In this document: piece after piece, positions 46,506 to 55,683 of the stretch
How positions within the stretch are numbered: the stretch's first letter is position 1
Layout of the letters: each line of letters opens with the position of its first letter
Position numbers and translations under genes: made by a program
Source: JAWKWH01 sp963669285
Lineage (GTDB): Bacteria > Pseudomonadota > Alphaproteobacteria > Rhizobiales > Rhizobiaceae
NCBI GenBank assembly: GCA_963669285.2
Contig: CAXXSI010000011.1
Location: 310,001-374,000 of the forward strand
Reading direction: 5' to 3'
Length of the DNA stretch: 64,000 nt
Notes under the pieces: model-generated
What the model saw: the letters and a program-made list of their open reading frames with translations, nothing else
Databases searched by the model: none
What the model was told of the DNA's origin: nothing

Positions 46506-47561
46506 ATGGCGAAACCGAGCGCCCGGGAGGCCGACATCGCCGACAGACAAAACAGACGCATCGTGCTGAAGTCGCGCCCGACCAATCTTGCCGGGCCAGG
46601 AAATTTCGAAACCGAACAGGTATCCCTGCCGAAAATCGCGGAAGGAAGCGCTCTGGTTGAAATCGAGATGGCGGCACTGTCGGCCTGGCAGGGCATGCGG
46701 ACCAAAGATTTCAAAAACTTCATCCGACCGTTCGATATTGGCGAACTGATCAGTTGCGACACGTTTGGCAAGATTGTTGCGAGCCGCTGCGACGAACTGC
46801 CCGTTGGTGCTTCGGTCGTCGGGCGCCAGGGGTGGCAGGATTATGCGGTAGTGACACCCGCCGACGTTTCGGTCGTCGATCCAATTCATACGGCCGAAGA
46901 ATGGTTGACGACGCTGTCTTCTCCCGGGCAGACGCCTTATCTTGCGTTCTCTCAGAAAGCAAAACCGATGCCGGGCGACACGCTTGTCGTCACTTCTGCG
47001 GCCGGGGCCGTCGGTTCGTACACGGTGCAACTCGGGCGATTGGCCGGCGCACGCGTCGTCGGCATCGCCGGCGGAGACGACAAAACGGATTTTGTGCGCA
47101 ACGTGCTCCGCGCGGATGCCGCTGTCGATTATCGCGCGTCTGATTTTCGCGAGGCGCTCGCGGAGGCTTGTCCGAATGGTGTCGATCTCTATTTTGACCT
47201 GGTCGGCGGCGACACCGCGGATGCGGTACTGGAAAATCTCGCCAAGCGGGCGCAGGTGTTGCTTGTCGGCCGCGTCGCCGCCAACAACAGCCCAACCCCG
47301 GAATGGGATCCGGCCAACATGCGTCATGTGTGGTCGCAGGAAGCCACGATCCATGCGTTCAACCGCTACGCCTACAAAGATCTGTATCCATGGGTGATCG
47401 GCCGGCTGGGAGAGCTGCTGCGTTCTGGTGCACTCACAATGCACAACAATGTCGAGACCGGTCTCGAAGCGACACCAGCAACGCTCAATGCGATGCTGTC
47501 GGGCAAATATATCGGCAAGGTTCTGGTTCGCTTCGGAGATGAGAAGGGTATGCGGCTCTGA
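46506..47561 (+). CDS. NADP-dependent medium-chain oxidoreductase (CurA-like)
   Basis: 351 residues. Text typical of the zinc-independent MDR branch: NRRIVLKSRPTNLAGPGNFE at the start, a nucleotide-binding VVTSAAGAVGSYTVQLGRLA near residue 162, VVGIAGGDDKTDF, and GVDLYFDLVGGDTADAVLEN. These enzymes reduce enones or alkenals with NADPH. Lies between the divergent RidA-like gene and the convergent TRAP operon. Confidence 0.82.
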   Translation: MAKPSAREADIADRQNRRIVLKSRPTNLAGPGNFETEQVSLPKIAEGSALVEIEMAALSAWQGMRTKDFKNFIRPFDIGELISCDTFGKIVASRCDELPVGASVVGRQGWQDYAVVTPADVSVVDPIHTAEEWLTTLSSPGQTPYLAFSQKAKPMPGDTLVVTSAAGAVGSYTVQLGRLAGARVVGIAGGDDKTDFVRNVLRADAAVDYRASDFREALAEACPNGVDLYFDLVGGDTADAVLENLAKRAQVLLVGRVAANNSPTPEWDPANMRHVWSQEATIHAFNRYAYKDLYPWVIGRLGELLRSGALTMHNNVETGLEATPATLNAMLSGKYIGKVLVRFGDEKGMRL

Positions 47562-47578
47562 CACGACGCTGACCTCCA

Positions 47579-48889
47579 CTAGCGCATGATCAATGCCGGC
47601 AAGCTCAGCGGTATTGCCGGAATGAACATAACCAGAAATGTGACGATAACGATCACCAGGAAGAAGTATTTGCCGTGCTTCCACCATTCGCCCACCGATG
47701 TGTCCATCAACCGGCATACAAATAGTGTTTGAACACCGACCGGCGGGGTCAGATTAGCCAGCAGGATGATGAGACTGAAGGTGATGCCGAAATGGATCGG
47801 ATCAATGCCGAGGCTGCGGGCTGCGGGCAGCATCAGTGGAAAAAAGATCAGCATGATCGGTACGGCCTCTATGAAGAAGCCCATGATGAAGAACAGAACG
47901 AAGTTGGCGACCATGAACTCGATTGCCGAGAACTGGCCTGCGACGAACCATTGTTCCACCGCGCTGGCCATGTTGAGCCTAACGATCAGTACGCCGAACA
48001 CCGCCGCACCTGCGACCAGTAACAGATAGCTCATCGACCGCATCAGATTGTCGCCGAATGAGGTGGTCAGACGGCCAAGTGTAAAGTTGTTGCGATAGAG
48101 CAACGCTCCGATGATCAGCGCGAATACGATGCCTGCCGCACCCGCCTCGACCGGCGAGAATACGCCCATGCGCATGCCGCCGAGGATCAAAACCGGCACT
48201 GCCAATCCGGGTAACGCTTTGACAAACCCCCCTTTCATCGCATCGGTGGCTGTGCCAAGGGCATCGCCAACTGGAGAGCCGGATAATTCGCCTTCATAAC
48301 GGCGTTGCAGAAATGCGGCGACGATCATCAATCCGATGGCGATCAGGACGCCCGGCAGGATGCCGGCGATCCAAAGCCTGAGTATTGAAATCTCACCGGC
48401 CAGCCCGAGTATAAGCAGCACATTGCTCGGTGGAATCAATGCGCCGATGAGGCCGGCGCAAGAAATTAGGCCCGCTAGATAGCCGCGCCCGTAGCCGATG
48501 CGCTCCATTTCGTCGCGAAACATGGCACTCAGCATTCCAGCTTCGGCAAGCGTGGAGCCAGTCATGCCGCCCATGAACAAGGAGGTAACGATCACCACTT
48601 GCGAAGTACCGCCTCGCACGCGCCTTCCGATCACCTCGCCAAACCAGATCATTCCGCGGCTGACACCGATGTCGGAAAGCAGTCCGCCGAGGATGATGAA
48701 CAGTGGCAGGGCGATCCAGGCAAAGTTTCCCAACACGCCCAGCACCGCGATTGGTGCGCCGGACAACGGAATTCCGGCAACAAACAATCCGGCGACGCCG
48801 CCCAGGCCCATAGCGGCAACGAGCGGAACGCCCAGAAGTGCGAATGTGAACAGAACCGCAAAACCGGTCAGTGCTGCAAAAATGTCCAT
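47579..48889 (-). CDS. dctM: TRAP transporter large permease subunit
   Basis: 436 residues, about 12 hydrophobic helices in the DctM pattern. Signature stretches: FTFALLGVPLVAAMGLGGV, FMGGMTGSTLAEAGMLSAMF, LISCAGLIGALIPPSNVLLI and NLTPPVGVQTLFV. Drives Na+-coupled uptake with DctQ. Its start codon overlaps the dctQ stop by one base (TAATG). Confidence 0.93.
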   Translation of the reverse strand: MDIFAALTGFAVLFTFALLGVPLVAAMGLGGVAGLFVAGIPLSGAPIAVLGVLGNFAWIALPLFIILGGLLSDIGVSRGMIWFGEVIGRRVRGGTSQVVIVTSLFMGGMTGSTLAEAGMLSAMFRDEMERIGYGRGYLAGLISCAGLIGALIPPSNVLLILGLAGEISILRLWIAGILPGVLIAIGLMIVAAFLQRRYEGELSGSPVGDALGTATDAMKGGFVKALPGLAVPVLILGGMRMGVFSPVEAGAAGIVFALIIGALLYRNNFTLGRLTTSFGDNLMRSMSYLLLVAGAAVFGVLIVRLNMASAVEQWFVAGQFSAIEFMVANFVLFFIMGFFIEAVPIMLIFFPLMLPAARSLGIDPIHFGITFSLIILLANLTPPVGVQTLFVCRLMDTSVGEWWKHGKYFFLVIVIVTFLVMFIPAIPLSLPALIMR

Positions 48890-49383
48890 TAACGCAGCAA
48901 CCGCAAAATATATTTACCGATCTTGGTCGCGAGCAGCAAAAGACCGCCCACGATGACGGCATAGTAGCCAACTTTGATCGACCAACCGAGCGCGGCATAT
49001 TTTGAGAACAGCCGCGGCAGGATCGACCAGGTGCTCCAGACCAGAAATAGCACAAATCCGCTTACCGCGAGATCTTCGATCAACTCTCTCAGCCATGGTG
49101 GCAACCGAACCACCTGGACCTTGATATGCAGATCGTCTTCATCGATGGCAAACGCCGAGAGAAAGATCAGCCAGATCATGACGATGATGCAGAGTTCTTC
49201 GATCCAGACGATACCGAAGGCACCATCGAGGACAAAACGGTCGACGATATTGACCGTCAACAGCGCAATGATCAGCAAGATTGCCGGTACAAACAGGCCG
49301 TTTCTGATCAGTCGGCTGATTTGCCTTAAGCGTCGCGTCAGCAGGTAAGCCCCCAATCCAGGTCCAATCGATGGCCGGACCAT
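48889..49383 (-). CDS. dctQ: TRAP transporter small permease subunit
   Basis: 164 residues from ATG 49383, which has CAGGAAA just upstream. The alternative start at 49401 lies in a strong hairpin and lacks a ribosome-binding site. Four hydrophobic helices; conserved WIEELCIIVMIWLIFLSAFA. Pairs with DctM. Confidence 0.88.
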   Translation of the reverse strand: MVRPSIGPGLGAYLLTRRLRQISRLIRNGLFVPAILLIIALLTVNIVDRFVLDGAFGIVWIEELCIIVMIWLIFLSAFAIDEDDLHIKVQVVRLPPWLRELIEDLAVSGFVLFLVWSTWSILPRLFSKYAALGWSIKVGYYAVIVGGLLLLATKIGKYILRLLR

Positions 49384-49399
49384 GTTTCCTGGAAACCCC

Positions 49400-49427
49400 A
49401 TCCGGCGTGGCGCCTGCCACGCCGGAT
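49400..49427 (-). terminator. Perfect 12-bp hairpin between dctP and dctQ (attenuator/stabiliser)
   Basis: ATCCGGCGTGGC at 49400-49411 and its exact complement at 49416-49427, with a 4-base loop. No T run follows in the dctP direction, so it likely limits or processes rather than fully ends transcription, giving more binding protein than permease. Confidence 0.6.
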
Positions 49428-49461
49428 GTCATTACAAACAGCAGATGCCTCCGCGATCAAC

Positions 49462-50508
49462 TCACTGACCGAGATTGCCCGCCTCGCGCAGGCGCGAAAG
49501 CAGTTCTGGCGGGGTGTATTTGGCAACTTCGTCGTTGTTATACACACCCTCGCTGGCCTTCTGCCACATGGCCGCCTGTTCGGGCGTTAGATCGATGATC
49601 TCCGTGCCGCGTTTCTTGATCGCTTCGCGAAAAGCCATGTGCGCTTCCTGATCGACTTTCATCTCGTATTCAGCAGCTTCCTTACCGACCTCAAGCAGGA
49701 TCTGACGCACGTCTTCCGGCAAGCTGTTCCACTTCTCTGCGGTCACCCACATCACTTGCGGCAGGTATTGGAAATTCACCATGGTGATCGACTTGGCGAC
49801 CTCGTCAAATCCAACATTATGAATATGCGGGAGTGGAATTTGAACGCCCTCGAACATGCCTTGGCTGAAACCGGTAAACGTATCCGCCCACGGCACCGGA
49901 ATGGGATTTGCTCCCCAAGCCTCATTGATGATGACGTCGAGCGGCGCCAAGCTGACACGCTGCTTGACATTCTTGATGTCCGCGGGAACTTCAAGCCGCA
50001 CCGAACGCGTGGCTATGGCACGGGCGCCGCCATTGCTGGTCATGGCAAAGATGATCTTCAGACCGATCTCTTCTTCAACCTTGGCCTGTATTTCCTTACC
50101 CACGTCGCTGTGCATCATCATCTGCAGTTGTTGCGGGCCGACCGTCAAATCACCTGATACGATGAATGGAAGATTAACCCAATCGAAATGGCGGGTGAAC
50201 ACGCCAATGGTGGATGTTCCTGCTGCGGCCAGGTCGATCGAACCGGTCAGCAGCGCTTCGATGGCCTTTTCCTCCTGATAGAGACTGCCGGAATGATGAA
50301 CCTCAATTTCGACACGCCCATTGGTGCGTTTCTTGACTTCCTCCGCAAAGAACAACACAGCCTTGCCTGACGAAATCTGCGGACTCGGATAGCCTGCATA
50401 AACAAGCTTTATCTCCTGTGCGGAAGCGGGCAGACAAAATGCTGCCAATGCTGCAAAGGCCAAGGCAACAAATGCTCGCCAGCCTCCCAATGATGTTATC
50501 GAAGTCAT
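49462..50508 (-). CDS. dctP: TRAP transporter substrate-binding protein (DctP family)
   Basis: 348 residues. Signal peptide to about residue 30 (CLPASA). Family text: GKAVLFFAEEVKKRTNGRVE, VHHSGSLYQEEKAIEALLTG, and the carboxylate-binding region FAMTSNGGARAIATRSVRLE. GGAGGAG lies before the start. Binds an organic acid, probably a carboxylate, in the periplasm. Located 110 bases after the TPP-enzyme gene on the same strand. Confidence 0.92.
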   Translation of the reverse strand: MTSITSLGGWRAFVALAFAALAAFCLPASAQEIKLVYAGYPSPQISSGKAVLFFAEEVKKRTNGRVEIEVHHSGSLYQEEKAIEALLTGSIDLAAAGTSTIGVFTRHFDWVNLPFIVSGDLTVGPQQLQMMMHSDVGKEIQAKVEEEIGLKIIFAMTSNGGARAIATRSVRLEVPADIKNVKQRVSLAPLDVIINEAWGANPIPVPWADTFTGFSQGMFEGVQIPLPHIHNVGFDEVAKSITMVNFQYLPQVMWVTAEKWNSLPEDVRQILLEVGKEAAEYEMKVDQEAHMAFREAIKKRGTEIIDLTPEQAAMWQKASEGVYNNDEVAKYTPPELLSRLREAGNLGQ

Positions 50509-50618
50509 GTTTTTTCTCCTCCGTTTAACCTGTTGAATTTGGCCAACTCAACCCAAGTCGACGTACACTGAACCATGTAGAACCACCTGATTTGTTTCTT
50601 CGGCGGTTTGTGACTTCA

Positions 50619-52289
50619 TCAGCTTTTCTGCCCCATCAAATCCCGTTTGCGTTGTTCGATTTTGCTGCGGAGCGGCGGAAAAATTTCCTGCGGATCGATT
50701 TGCACGCTCAGCAAAACCGGTTCGGTTGAACCGATCGCCCAGTCGATTGCGTCTTTGAGTTCGCTCTCATTGGCGACGTGACGGCTTGCCACGCCAAATC
50801 CTTCGGCAACCTTGGCAAAGTCGATGGCTGCAAGACGAACGAAATGATCGCTGCCATACATTGCCTCCGCCTGATGGCGCAGGATCCCCAGGGCGCCGTC
50901 GACAAAGACGATTGCCGCTATTGGCAAATTGTGTTCGCGGGCGACCGCCAGTTCGCCCATCGTGTGCACGTAACCGCCATCGCCGCTGATGCTGACAATA
51001 TTAGCGCCGGGATTGCCGATCGACGCCCCAATCGCCGCCGGTAGGCTGAAACCCATGGCGTCGAACTCACAGGATTGTAACAGCCGGTCGGCATGGGTCA
51101 CGTCGAGCTGGTCACAAACCCAGAGGCGGTGATTACCGATATCGGCCGACACAAAGGCTGAGGACGGCAACACACCATTGAGCGTCTGGAGTACCGTAGC
51201 CGCGCTCATACCGGCGGCAGGATCGTTAGCCGCCGCAAAGGGCTCCGGTTGCCGGTCATACCATGGGTTTTGCGGAGCCAGCCGTTCGGCAAGGGCTGCG
51301 ATAAACCGGCCGGCGTCGGTCTGAACAGCCCGACTTACCGGGTAAACCAGATTGGGTTGAATTGCATCTATATCGGCCTGGATAATGTTGGCATCGCCAG
51401 AAAAAAGATCAGAGTTCCAGCCATAAGTCGTCTGTTCGCCCAGCGCGCACCCGATCACCAGCACCAGATCAGCGGAGCTGATTGCTTCCCGGGCCGTTTC
51501 GGTGCCGTAAAATCCCAACATGCCGACGCTGTTGGGATCGGCGTTCGGCATGCAGCCAATGCCTGATCGGCTGGTCGCGACCGGCGCACCCAGGCGGGCA
51601 GCGAGATCTTTCAAGGCGTCGGTTGCCCGGGCGCGAATGACGCCATGCCCGGCCAGGATGGCGGGTCGCTTGGATTGCTGTACGGCATCAACCACGACGT
51701 CGATGTCGGTCGTGGAAGGTTCTGGAGGCGCAAGCGGCACCGTCTTGATGTCGGCCATAAAGTCGACCGTGTCGATCTGTAGGGATTGCGGCAGATCGAT
51801 ATGAACAGGCCCCGGCCGCCCCGACTGGGCGATTTGCAGGCCGGTCGTGATCAGGTTGGGAATTTCGGTTGCCGACACCGCCTGAACCGATTTCTTGGTA
51901 ATCGGCCTAAACAAGGCCTGATTGTCGCAATACTGCAGAATATTGCGATTGAGATAGCGGCGATCCACCTGTGCTGTCAGTATCAGCAGCGGTATGGAAT
52001 CAGCCATCGCATTTGCTACGGGCGTAACAAGGTTCGTCGCACCCGGTCCGGGCGCACCGGAAAAAACCACCCCTACCTTGCCCGTCGACAGCGCGTAGCC
52101 CGATGCCATGTATCCGGCACCCAATTCGTGCCGCGCCGCCACAATGTCCGGTGATCCCAGCCTTCCCAATTCATTGTAGGTCGGCAGGAAATGGCCGCCG
52201 GCGACCGTGAATATGGTGTCGATATCGGCCGCCCGGATTGCCGCGGCGATGACATGGCTACCCTTTTTTGCATTCGCCTGTTCGAGCAT
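50619..52289 (-). CDS. Thiamine-diphosphate-dependent enzyme (acetolactate synthase-like)
   Basis: 556 residues. The N-terminal PYR domain carries the catalytic Glu in AARHELGAGYMASGYALSTG. A middle domain (about 190-330) includes RPAILAGHGVIRARATDAL. The C-terminal PP domain has GDGGYVHTMGELAVAREHNL. In the metal-binding motif, the Asn usually found about 27 residues after GDG is replaced: the text reads IAAIVFVDGALGIL. Asp can also bind Mg2+, so it may still be active. No acetolactate synthase small subunit follows; a 2-oxo acid decarboxylase or related lyase of the imported acid is likely. Confidence 0.82.
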   Translation of the reverse strand: MLEQANAKKGSHVIAAAIRAADIDTIFTVAGGHFLPTYNELGRLGSPDIVAARHELGAGYMASGYALSTGKVGVVFSGAPGPGATNLVTPVANAMADSIPLLILTAQVDRRYLNRNILQYCDNQALFRPITKKSVQAVSATEIPNLITTGLQIAQSGRPGPVHIDLPQSLQIDTVDFMADIKTVPLAPPEPSTTDIDVVVDAVQQSKRPAILAGHGVIRARATDALKDLAARLGAPVATSRSGIGCMPNADPNSVGMLGFYGTETAREAISSADLVLVIGCALGEQTTYGWNSDLFSGDANIIQADIDAIQPNLVYPVSRAVQTDAGRFIAALAERLAPQNPWYDRQPEPFAAANDPAAGMSAATVLQTLNGVLPSSAFVSADIGNHRLWVCDQLDVTHADRLLQSCEFDAMGFSLPAAIGASIGNPGANIVSISGDGGYVHTMGELAVAREHNLPIAAIVFVDGALGILRHQAEAMYGSDHFVRLAAIDFAKVAEGFGVASRHVANESELKDAIDWAIGSTEPVLLSVQIDPQEIFPPLRSKIEQRKRDLMGQKS

Positions 52290-52547
52290 TTTTCTCCCCT
52301 GAGTAATCCGCCCGGTTTTGCCTGGCGAACCTGCAAACCGCGATCCACCTTATTGTGTCGCGCCATTTGTCCCGCTGCGGCAACCTTATCTGCCTCCCCT
52401 ACTGTCGTGGTACGAACAATCCCGAATAAAACTGCAGGGTAACTGAGCCGAAAAATGAACAGTCATCATATTTTGTCCGACAATCGAGGTGATGAAAACG
52501 CCTCTTTGTGCACATTCTGACGGTTAGAGTAGCGTCATTCCTTAGTT

Positions 52548-52557
52548 TTGTATACAA
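52548..52557. promoter_or_regulatory. Candidate GntR/FCD operator (perfect palindrome)
   Basis: TTGTATACAA is its own complement and matches the style of operators of FCD-type GntR regulators. It lies in the gap between the divergent TPP-enzyme and GntR genes. Confidence 0.5.
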
Positions 52558-52612
52558 TTGATCTCGAGCTAATTGCAGTCGATTTGTAACTTGTTGAAAA
52601 TGTAGGATAAAA

Positions 52613-52625
52613 ATTGTATCGCAAT
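52613..52625. promoter_or_regulatory. Second possible operator half-sites
   Basis: ATTG-5-CAAT inverted pair (ATTGTATCGCAAT) sharing TTGTAT with the palindrome 65 bases away. Confidence 0.3.
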
Positions 52626-52784
52626 GATAGGAATGGAAAGCGCCGCGATTGAGAGCAAGAAATTGTCAAACAATCTGACCGAGTATCGAAACCTTGCGAG
52701 TGCCGGACGGGTGGTTTACCACTTGGCGGACATGACCGATCGGTGTTGGACTGCCGCCCCATTCCAGGTTGCTGCGCGAGGACC

Positions 52785-53489
52785 ATGCAATTGACCGAAC
52801 ATTTGCTCAATCACCGCCCGGAATCGGCTCTCGGTTTGGACAACGTCGAGCGGTCACTTCGCGAACAGGCACAGTCGACGATACGTGAAGCCATATTAAG
52901 CGGTCGCTTCACCGCCGGGCAGAAACTTACTGAACGCCAATTGACTGAACTGACCGGATCAAGCCGCTCGATCCTGCGTGAAGCCCTTTCGCATCTCGAA
53001 GCAAGAGGGCTTCTTATCCGGCAGACGCATCGGGGTTTTACGGTTGCGAAACTCAATCCGAGGGCGATCTACGAGATTTTTGAACTGCGCGAGCCGGTCG
53101 AAACACTGGCGGCGGAATTGTTTACAGAGCGGGCCAGCGACCAGGAAGTGGCGGAAATCAAGGCCGCATTCGAGGCGCTGGAGCACAGCTTCGAAGCGGG
53201 CGATCTGCGCAAGATGAGAACCGCAAAGGAGTGGTTTTTCTCGGTCCTGTTTACAGGCTGCCGCAATACAGAGATCCGCAAAGCCCTGGAAAATGTTATC
53301 GACCGGATTTCATATCTGCGAATTCAGCTATTGAATGACTCAGAGCGGCGCAAACAGGCCTTGATCGAAATGGGACAGCTGGCGAATGCGCTGGTCGCGC
53401 GAGATCGAGATGCGGCCCGCAACGCAAGCATCGCCCATCTGGTGTCGGCGCGCCAAGCGTTGATCAAACAGCTCTCCAAGAGCAATTAG
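52785..53489 (+). CDS. GntR family regulator (FCD domain)
   Basis: 234 residues from ATG 52785, with GAGG close upstream; TTG at 52743 has no such site. An N-terminal winged helix (STIREAILSGRFTAGQKLTE, LTGSSRSILREALSHLEARG) and a helical FCD effector domain (about residues 85-225). Divergent from the TPP-enzyme/TRAP operon, so probably its regulator. Confidence 0.85.
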   Translation: MQLTEHLLNHRPESALGLDNVERSLREQAQSTIREAILSGRFTAGQKLTERQLTELTGSSRSILREALSHLEARGLLIRQTHRGFTVAKLNPRAIYEIFELREPVETLAAELFTERASDQEVAEIKAAFEALEHSFEAGDLRKMRTAKEWFFSVLFTGCRNTEIRKALENVIDRISYLRIQLLNDSERRKQALIEMGQLANALVARDRDAARNASIAHLVSARQALIKQLSKSN

Positions 53490-53629
53490 CCCGTTCGCCA
53501 ATGGCTGGTGTCCATAGGCATCGGTTTGTCATTGAACGCAACGTGCTACGTCTGCAATCGGCTTCCTTCTTGGTTGGCCGACCGTGCTGGCGTATCCCAT
53601 CAACGACATAGACCGAATGTCTAGAAGGG

Positions 53630-53800
53630 GCTGATTTTGATGAAAAAGTCGGCAATCTAATCTTGACGGTGATTTTGTAGAAGTCGATTTCAGATACGGC
53701 AGCTGTTCAAAATGCGATTCTAACTGAAGCTCGAATCTGAAACGAAAATCTAAATTTCGCGACCAAATTACAGCGGGTCGACTTTTTCATCAAAATCGGC
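53630..53800. mobile_element. 171-bp MITE-like element
   Basis: 22-bp terminal inverted repeats (53630-53651 and 53779-53800) differ at one position; core GATTTTGATGAAAAAGTCG. The interior has a second inverted pair around ATCTGAAA. No coding capacity. Lies about 20 bases before a TATAAT-like box and 95 bases before the recombinase gene. Confidence 0.65.
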
Positions 53801-53895
53801 TCTATCCAGCCCTCTGGCTATAATTTGCAATATGCTTTCGAAGGTCGGCATTGTGTTGATGGTGCGGAGTGGAGGGCTGGTTAGGAGAATGTGTA

Positions 53896-54528
53896 ATGAA
53901 CACTCCCAACCTTCCGATGGTTATCCGGCAGCTTCACGCTTGGAACAGAGGCCGAGTAATTGGGCAGAAGCGCCCTTTGATGCCAAAACACGTTTGGGCC
54001 ATTCGTGTCCGATTGGAACTAGCTGAAAGCCATCGTGACCTAGCTCTGTTCAACATGGCGGTGGACAGCAAGCTTCGTGGATGTGACCTAGTCTGCTTGA
54101 AAGTACCGGAAGTCTACGCTGCTGGTCGGGTCAAAGAGCGCACTTCGATAATACAGAGCAAAACTGGTAAGCCTGTGCAATTTGAAATTACTGAAGGGAC
54201 AAGAAAGTCACTTCGTGAATGGATAGGCCATCCAGGAATGACAGGTTGTGACTTTCTTTGGCCGAGCAGGTTTCATGCGCCTGACCATATTTCGACCAGA
54301 CAGTATGCAAGGCTGGTGAAAGACTGGGTTGCATCGATTGGCCTGGAGCCTAGCGCATATGGCACACATTCGCTTCGAAGGACCAAGGCCGCACAGATCT
54401 ACAAGAAAACTGGCAACTTGCGGGCGGTCCAGCTTCTTCTTGGCCATACCAAGATGGACAGCACAGTTAGATATCTGGGTGTCGAGTTGGAGGATGCGCT
54501 CGCAATCTCAGAAAGCGTCGAAATCTAG
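53896..54528 (+). CDS. Short tyrosine recombinase (phage integrase family)
   Basis: 210 residues from ATG 53896; AGGAG lies about 10 bases upstream. Catalytic residues are all visible: Arg in DSKLRGCDLV, Lys in IIQSKTGKPV, His-x-x-Arg in GTHSLRRTKA, His in LLGHTKMDST and the Tyr in VRYLGVE. It lacks the N-terminal SAM-like arm-binding domain of typical integrases, as in the short recombinases common in alphaproteobacteria. Whether it moves the tRNA-Thr element 18 kb away is unknown. Confidence 0.85.
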   Translation: MNTPNLPMVIRQLHAWNRGRVIGQKRPLMPKHVWAIRVRLELAESHRDLALFNMAVDSKLRGCDLVCLKVPEVYAAGRVKERTSIIQSKTGKPVQFEITEGTRKSLREWIGHPGMTGCDFLWPSRFHAPDHISTRQYARLVKDWVASIGLEPSAYGTHSLRRTKAAQIYKKTGNLRAVQLLLGHTKMDSTVRYLGVELEDALAISESVEI

Positions 54529-54538
54529 ATTAGAACTC

Positions 54539-54563
54539 GGGCCGGCAGGTTCACTGCCGGCCC
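54539..54563 (+). terminator. Hairpin after the recombinase gene
   Basis: Perfect 10-bp stem GGGCCGGCAG/CTGCCGGCCC with a 5-base loop, ten bases after the stop codon. No T run. The IS begins about 10 bases further on, so the hairpin may also be the IS target. Confidence 0.6.
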
Positions 54564-54648
54564 AAAGCATGCGTAATTGGGCTGACCCTGAACTGAGGTT
54601 GAGCTCCCGATAGGATCACAGGACGTCTGTGAACATGGGAGATTTCGA

Positions 54649-55683
54649 ATGGAGTATTATGCTGGCTTAGATGTATCGCTGCGATCCTGCGCAGTTTGCG
54701 TGGTCGACAACAAAGGCAAGGTCTTGTGTGAGCGAGAACTGCCTTGCGAGATTGAGGAGATTGCGGGATATCTGACCGCACTTCCCATTCTAATCGAGCG
54801 CATTGGCTTTGAATCCGGCACCTTAAGCCAGCATCTTTTCTACGGTTTGACAGCGGAAGGCTTCGATGTTGTCTGCATGGAAGCGCGGCAGGTGAGTGCC
54901 GCGCTGTCAGCGATGCGCAATAAGACGGATCGGAATGACGCCCGTGGAATTGCACAGATCTTGCGGACAGGTTGGTTCAGCCCGGTCCATATGAAAAGCC
55001 GGGAGGCACATGGCGTCAGAGCTCTTCTGAGCACGCGTAAGGCCTTGCTGAGCAAAACAATTGACCTGGCCAACGAAGTACGCGGTCTGCTGAAGATATT
55101 TGGCATACGGCTGCCCAAAACGGTGAAGCATGGCAGCTTTGACGGTGTTGTCCGGCCGATGATCGAGATGGACGAGGTTCTGGCTCATGCCATGCTGCCG
55201 CTGCTCGACGCCCGGCTGGTTTTGTATCAGCACTTTTTGGAACTCGATCGTCGGGTCAAACGCGTGGCCAGTCGGGATGAGGTGTGCATGCGCATGATGA
55301 CCGTCCCCGGTGTTGGGCCAATTGCAGCTTTGACCTTCAAGGCTGCGGTCGATGATCCCGCGCGCTTCAAGCGGTCTCGCACCGTGGCTGCCCACTTTGG
55401 CTTGACGCCTCGAAGATACCAGTCTGGTGAGCACGACAACCCTGGCCGGATATCCAAAGCCGGGGATCGAGATGTCAGGGCGACGCTCTACGCTGCCGCC
55501 AATGCCTTGCTCATGCGAACAATGGCCGGGTCGCAGATCAAGTCTTGGGGTATGCGCCTTATGCGCAAAAAAGGACGTCGCCGCGCCGTAGTCGCAGTGG
55601 CTCGTAAACTGGCCGTCCTGCTTCACCGTATGTGGGCCGACGGCACGGAGTTCCGTTCAGAAAAGGTGGAGGGCATGGCATGA
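54649..55683 (+). CDS. IS110 family transposase
   Basis: 344 residues with GGGAG 7 bases before ATG 54649. The N-terminal RuvC-like DEDD domain has YYAGLDVSLRS, IGFESGTLSQ and NKTDRNDARGIA. The C-terminal domain has MTVPGVGPIAALTF and GRISKAGDRDVRATLY with the conserved Ser. Appears intact. IS110 transposases act with a structured RNA made from the element's non-coding end. Confidence 0.93.
   Translation: MEYYAGLDVSLRSCAVCVVDNKGKVLCERELPCEIEEIAGYLTALPILIERIGFESGTLSQHLFYGLTAEGFDVVCMEARQVSAALSAMRNKTDRNDARGIAQILRTGWFSPVHMKSREAHGVRALLSTRKALLSKTIDLANEVRGLLKIFGIRLPKTVKHGSFDGVVRPMIEMDEVLAHAMLPLLDARLVLYQHFLELDRRVKRVASRDEVCMRMMTVPGVGPIAALTFKAAVDDPARFKRSRTVAAHFGLTPRRYQSGEHDNPGRISKAGDRDVRATLYAAANALLMRTMAGSQIKSWGMRLMRKKGRRRAVVAVARKLAVLLHRMWADGTEFRSEKVEGMA

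Noticed and set aside
46434..47717. 427-residue minus-strand open frame
   Set aside because: Lies antisense to the well-supported reductase gene, has no domain text and looks like a GC-rich shadow frame.
35722..54528. A single 19-kb island from tRNA-Thr to the tyrosine recombinase
   Set aside because: No second copy of the tRNA 3' end found, and 45-53.5 kb carries ordinary catabolic genes; the boundary stays unproven.
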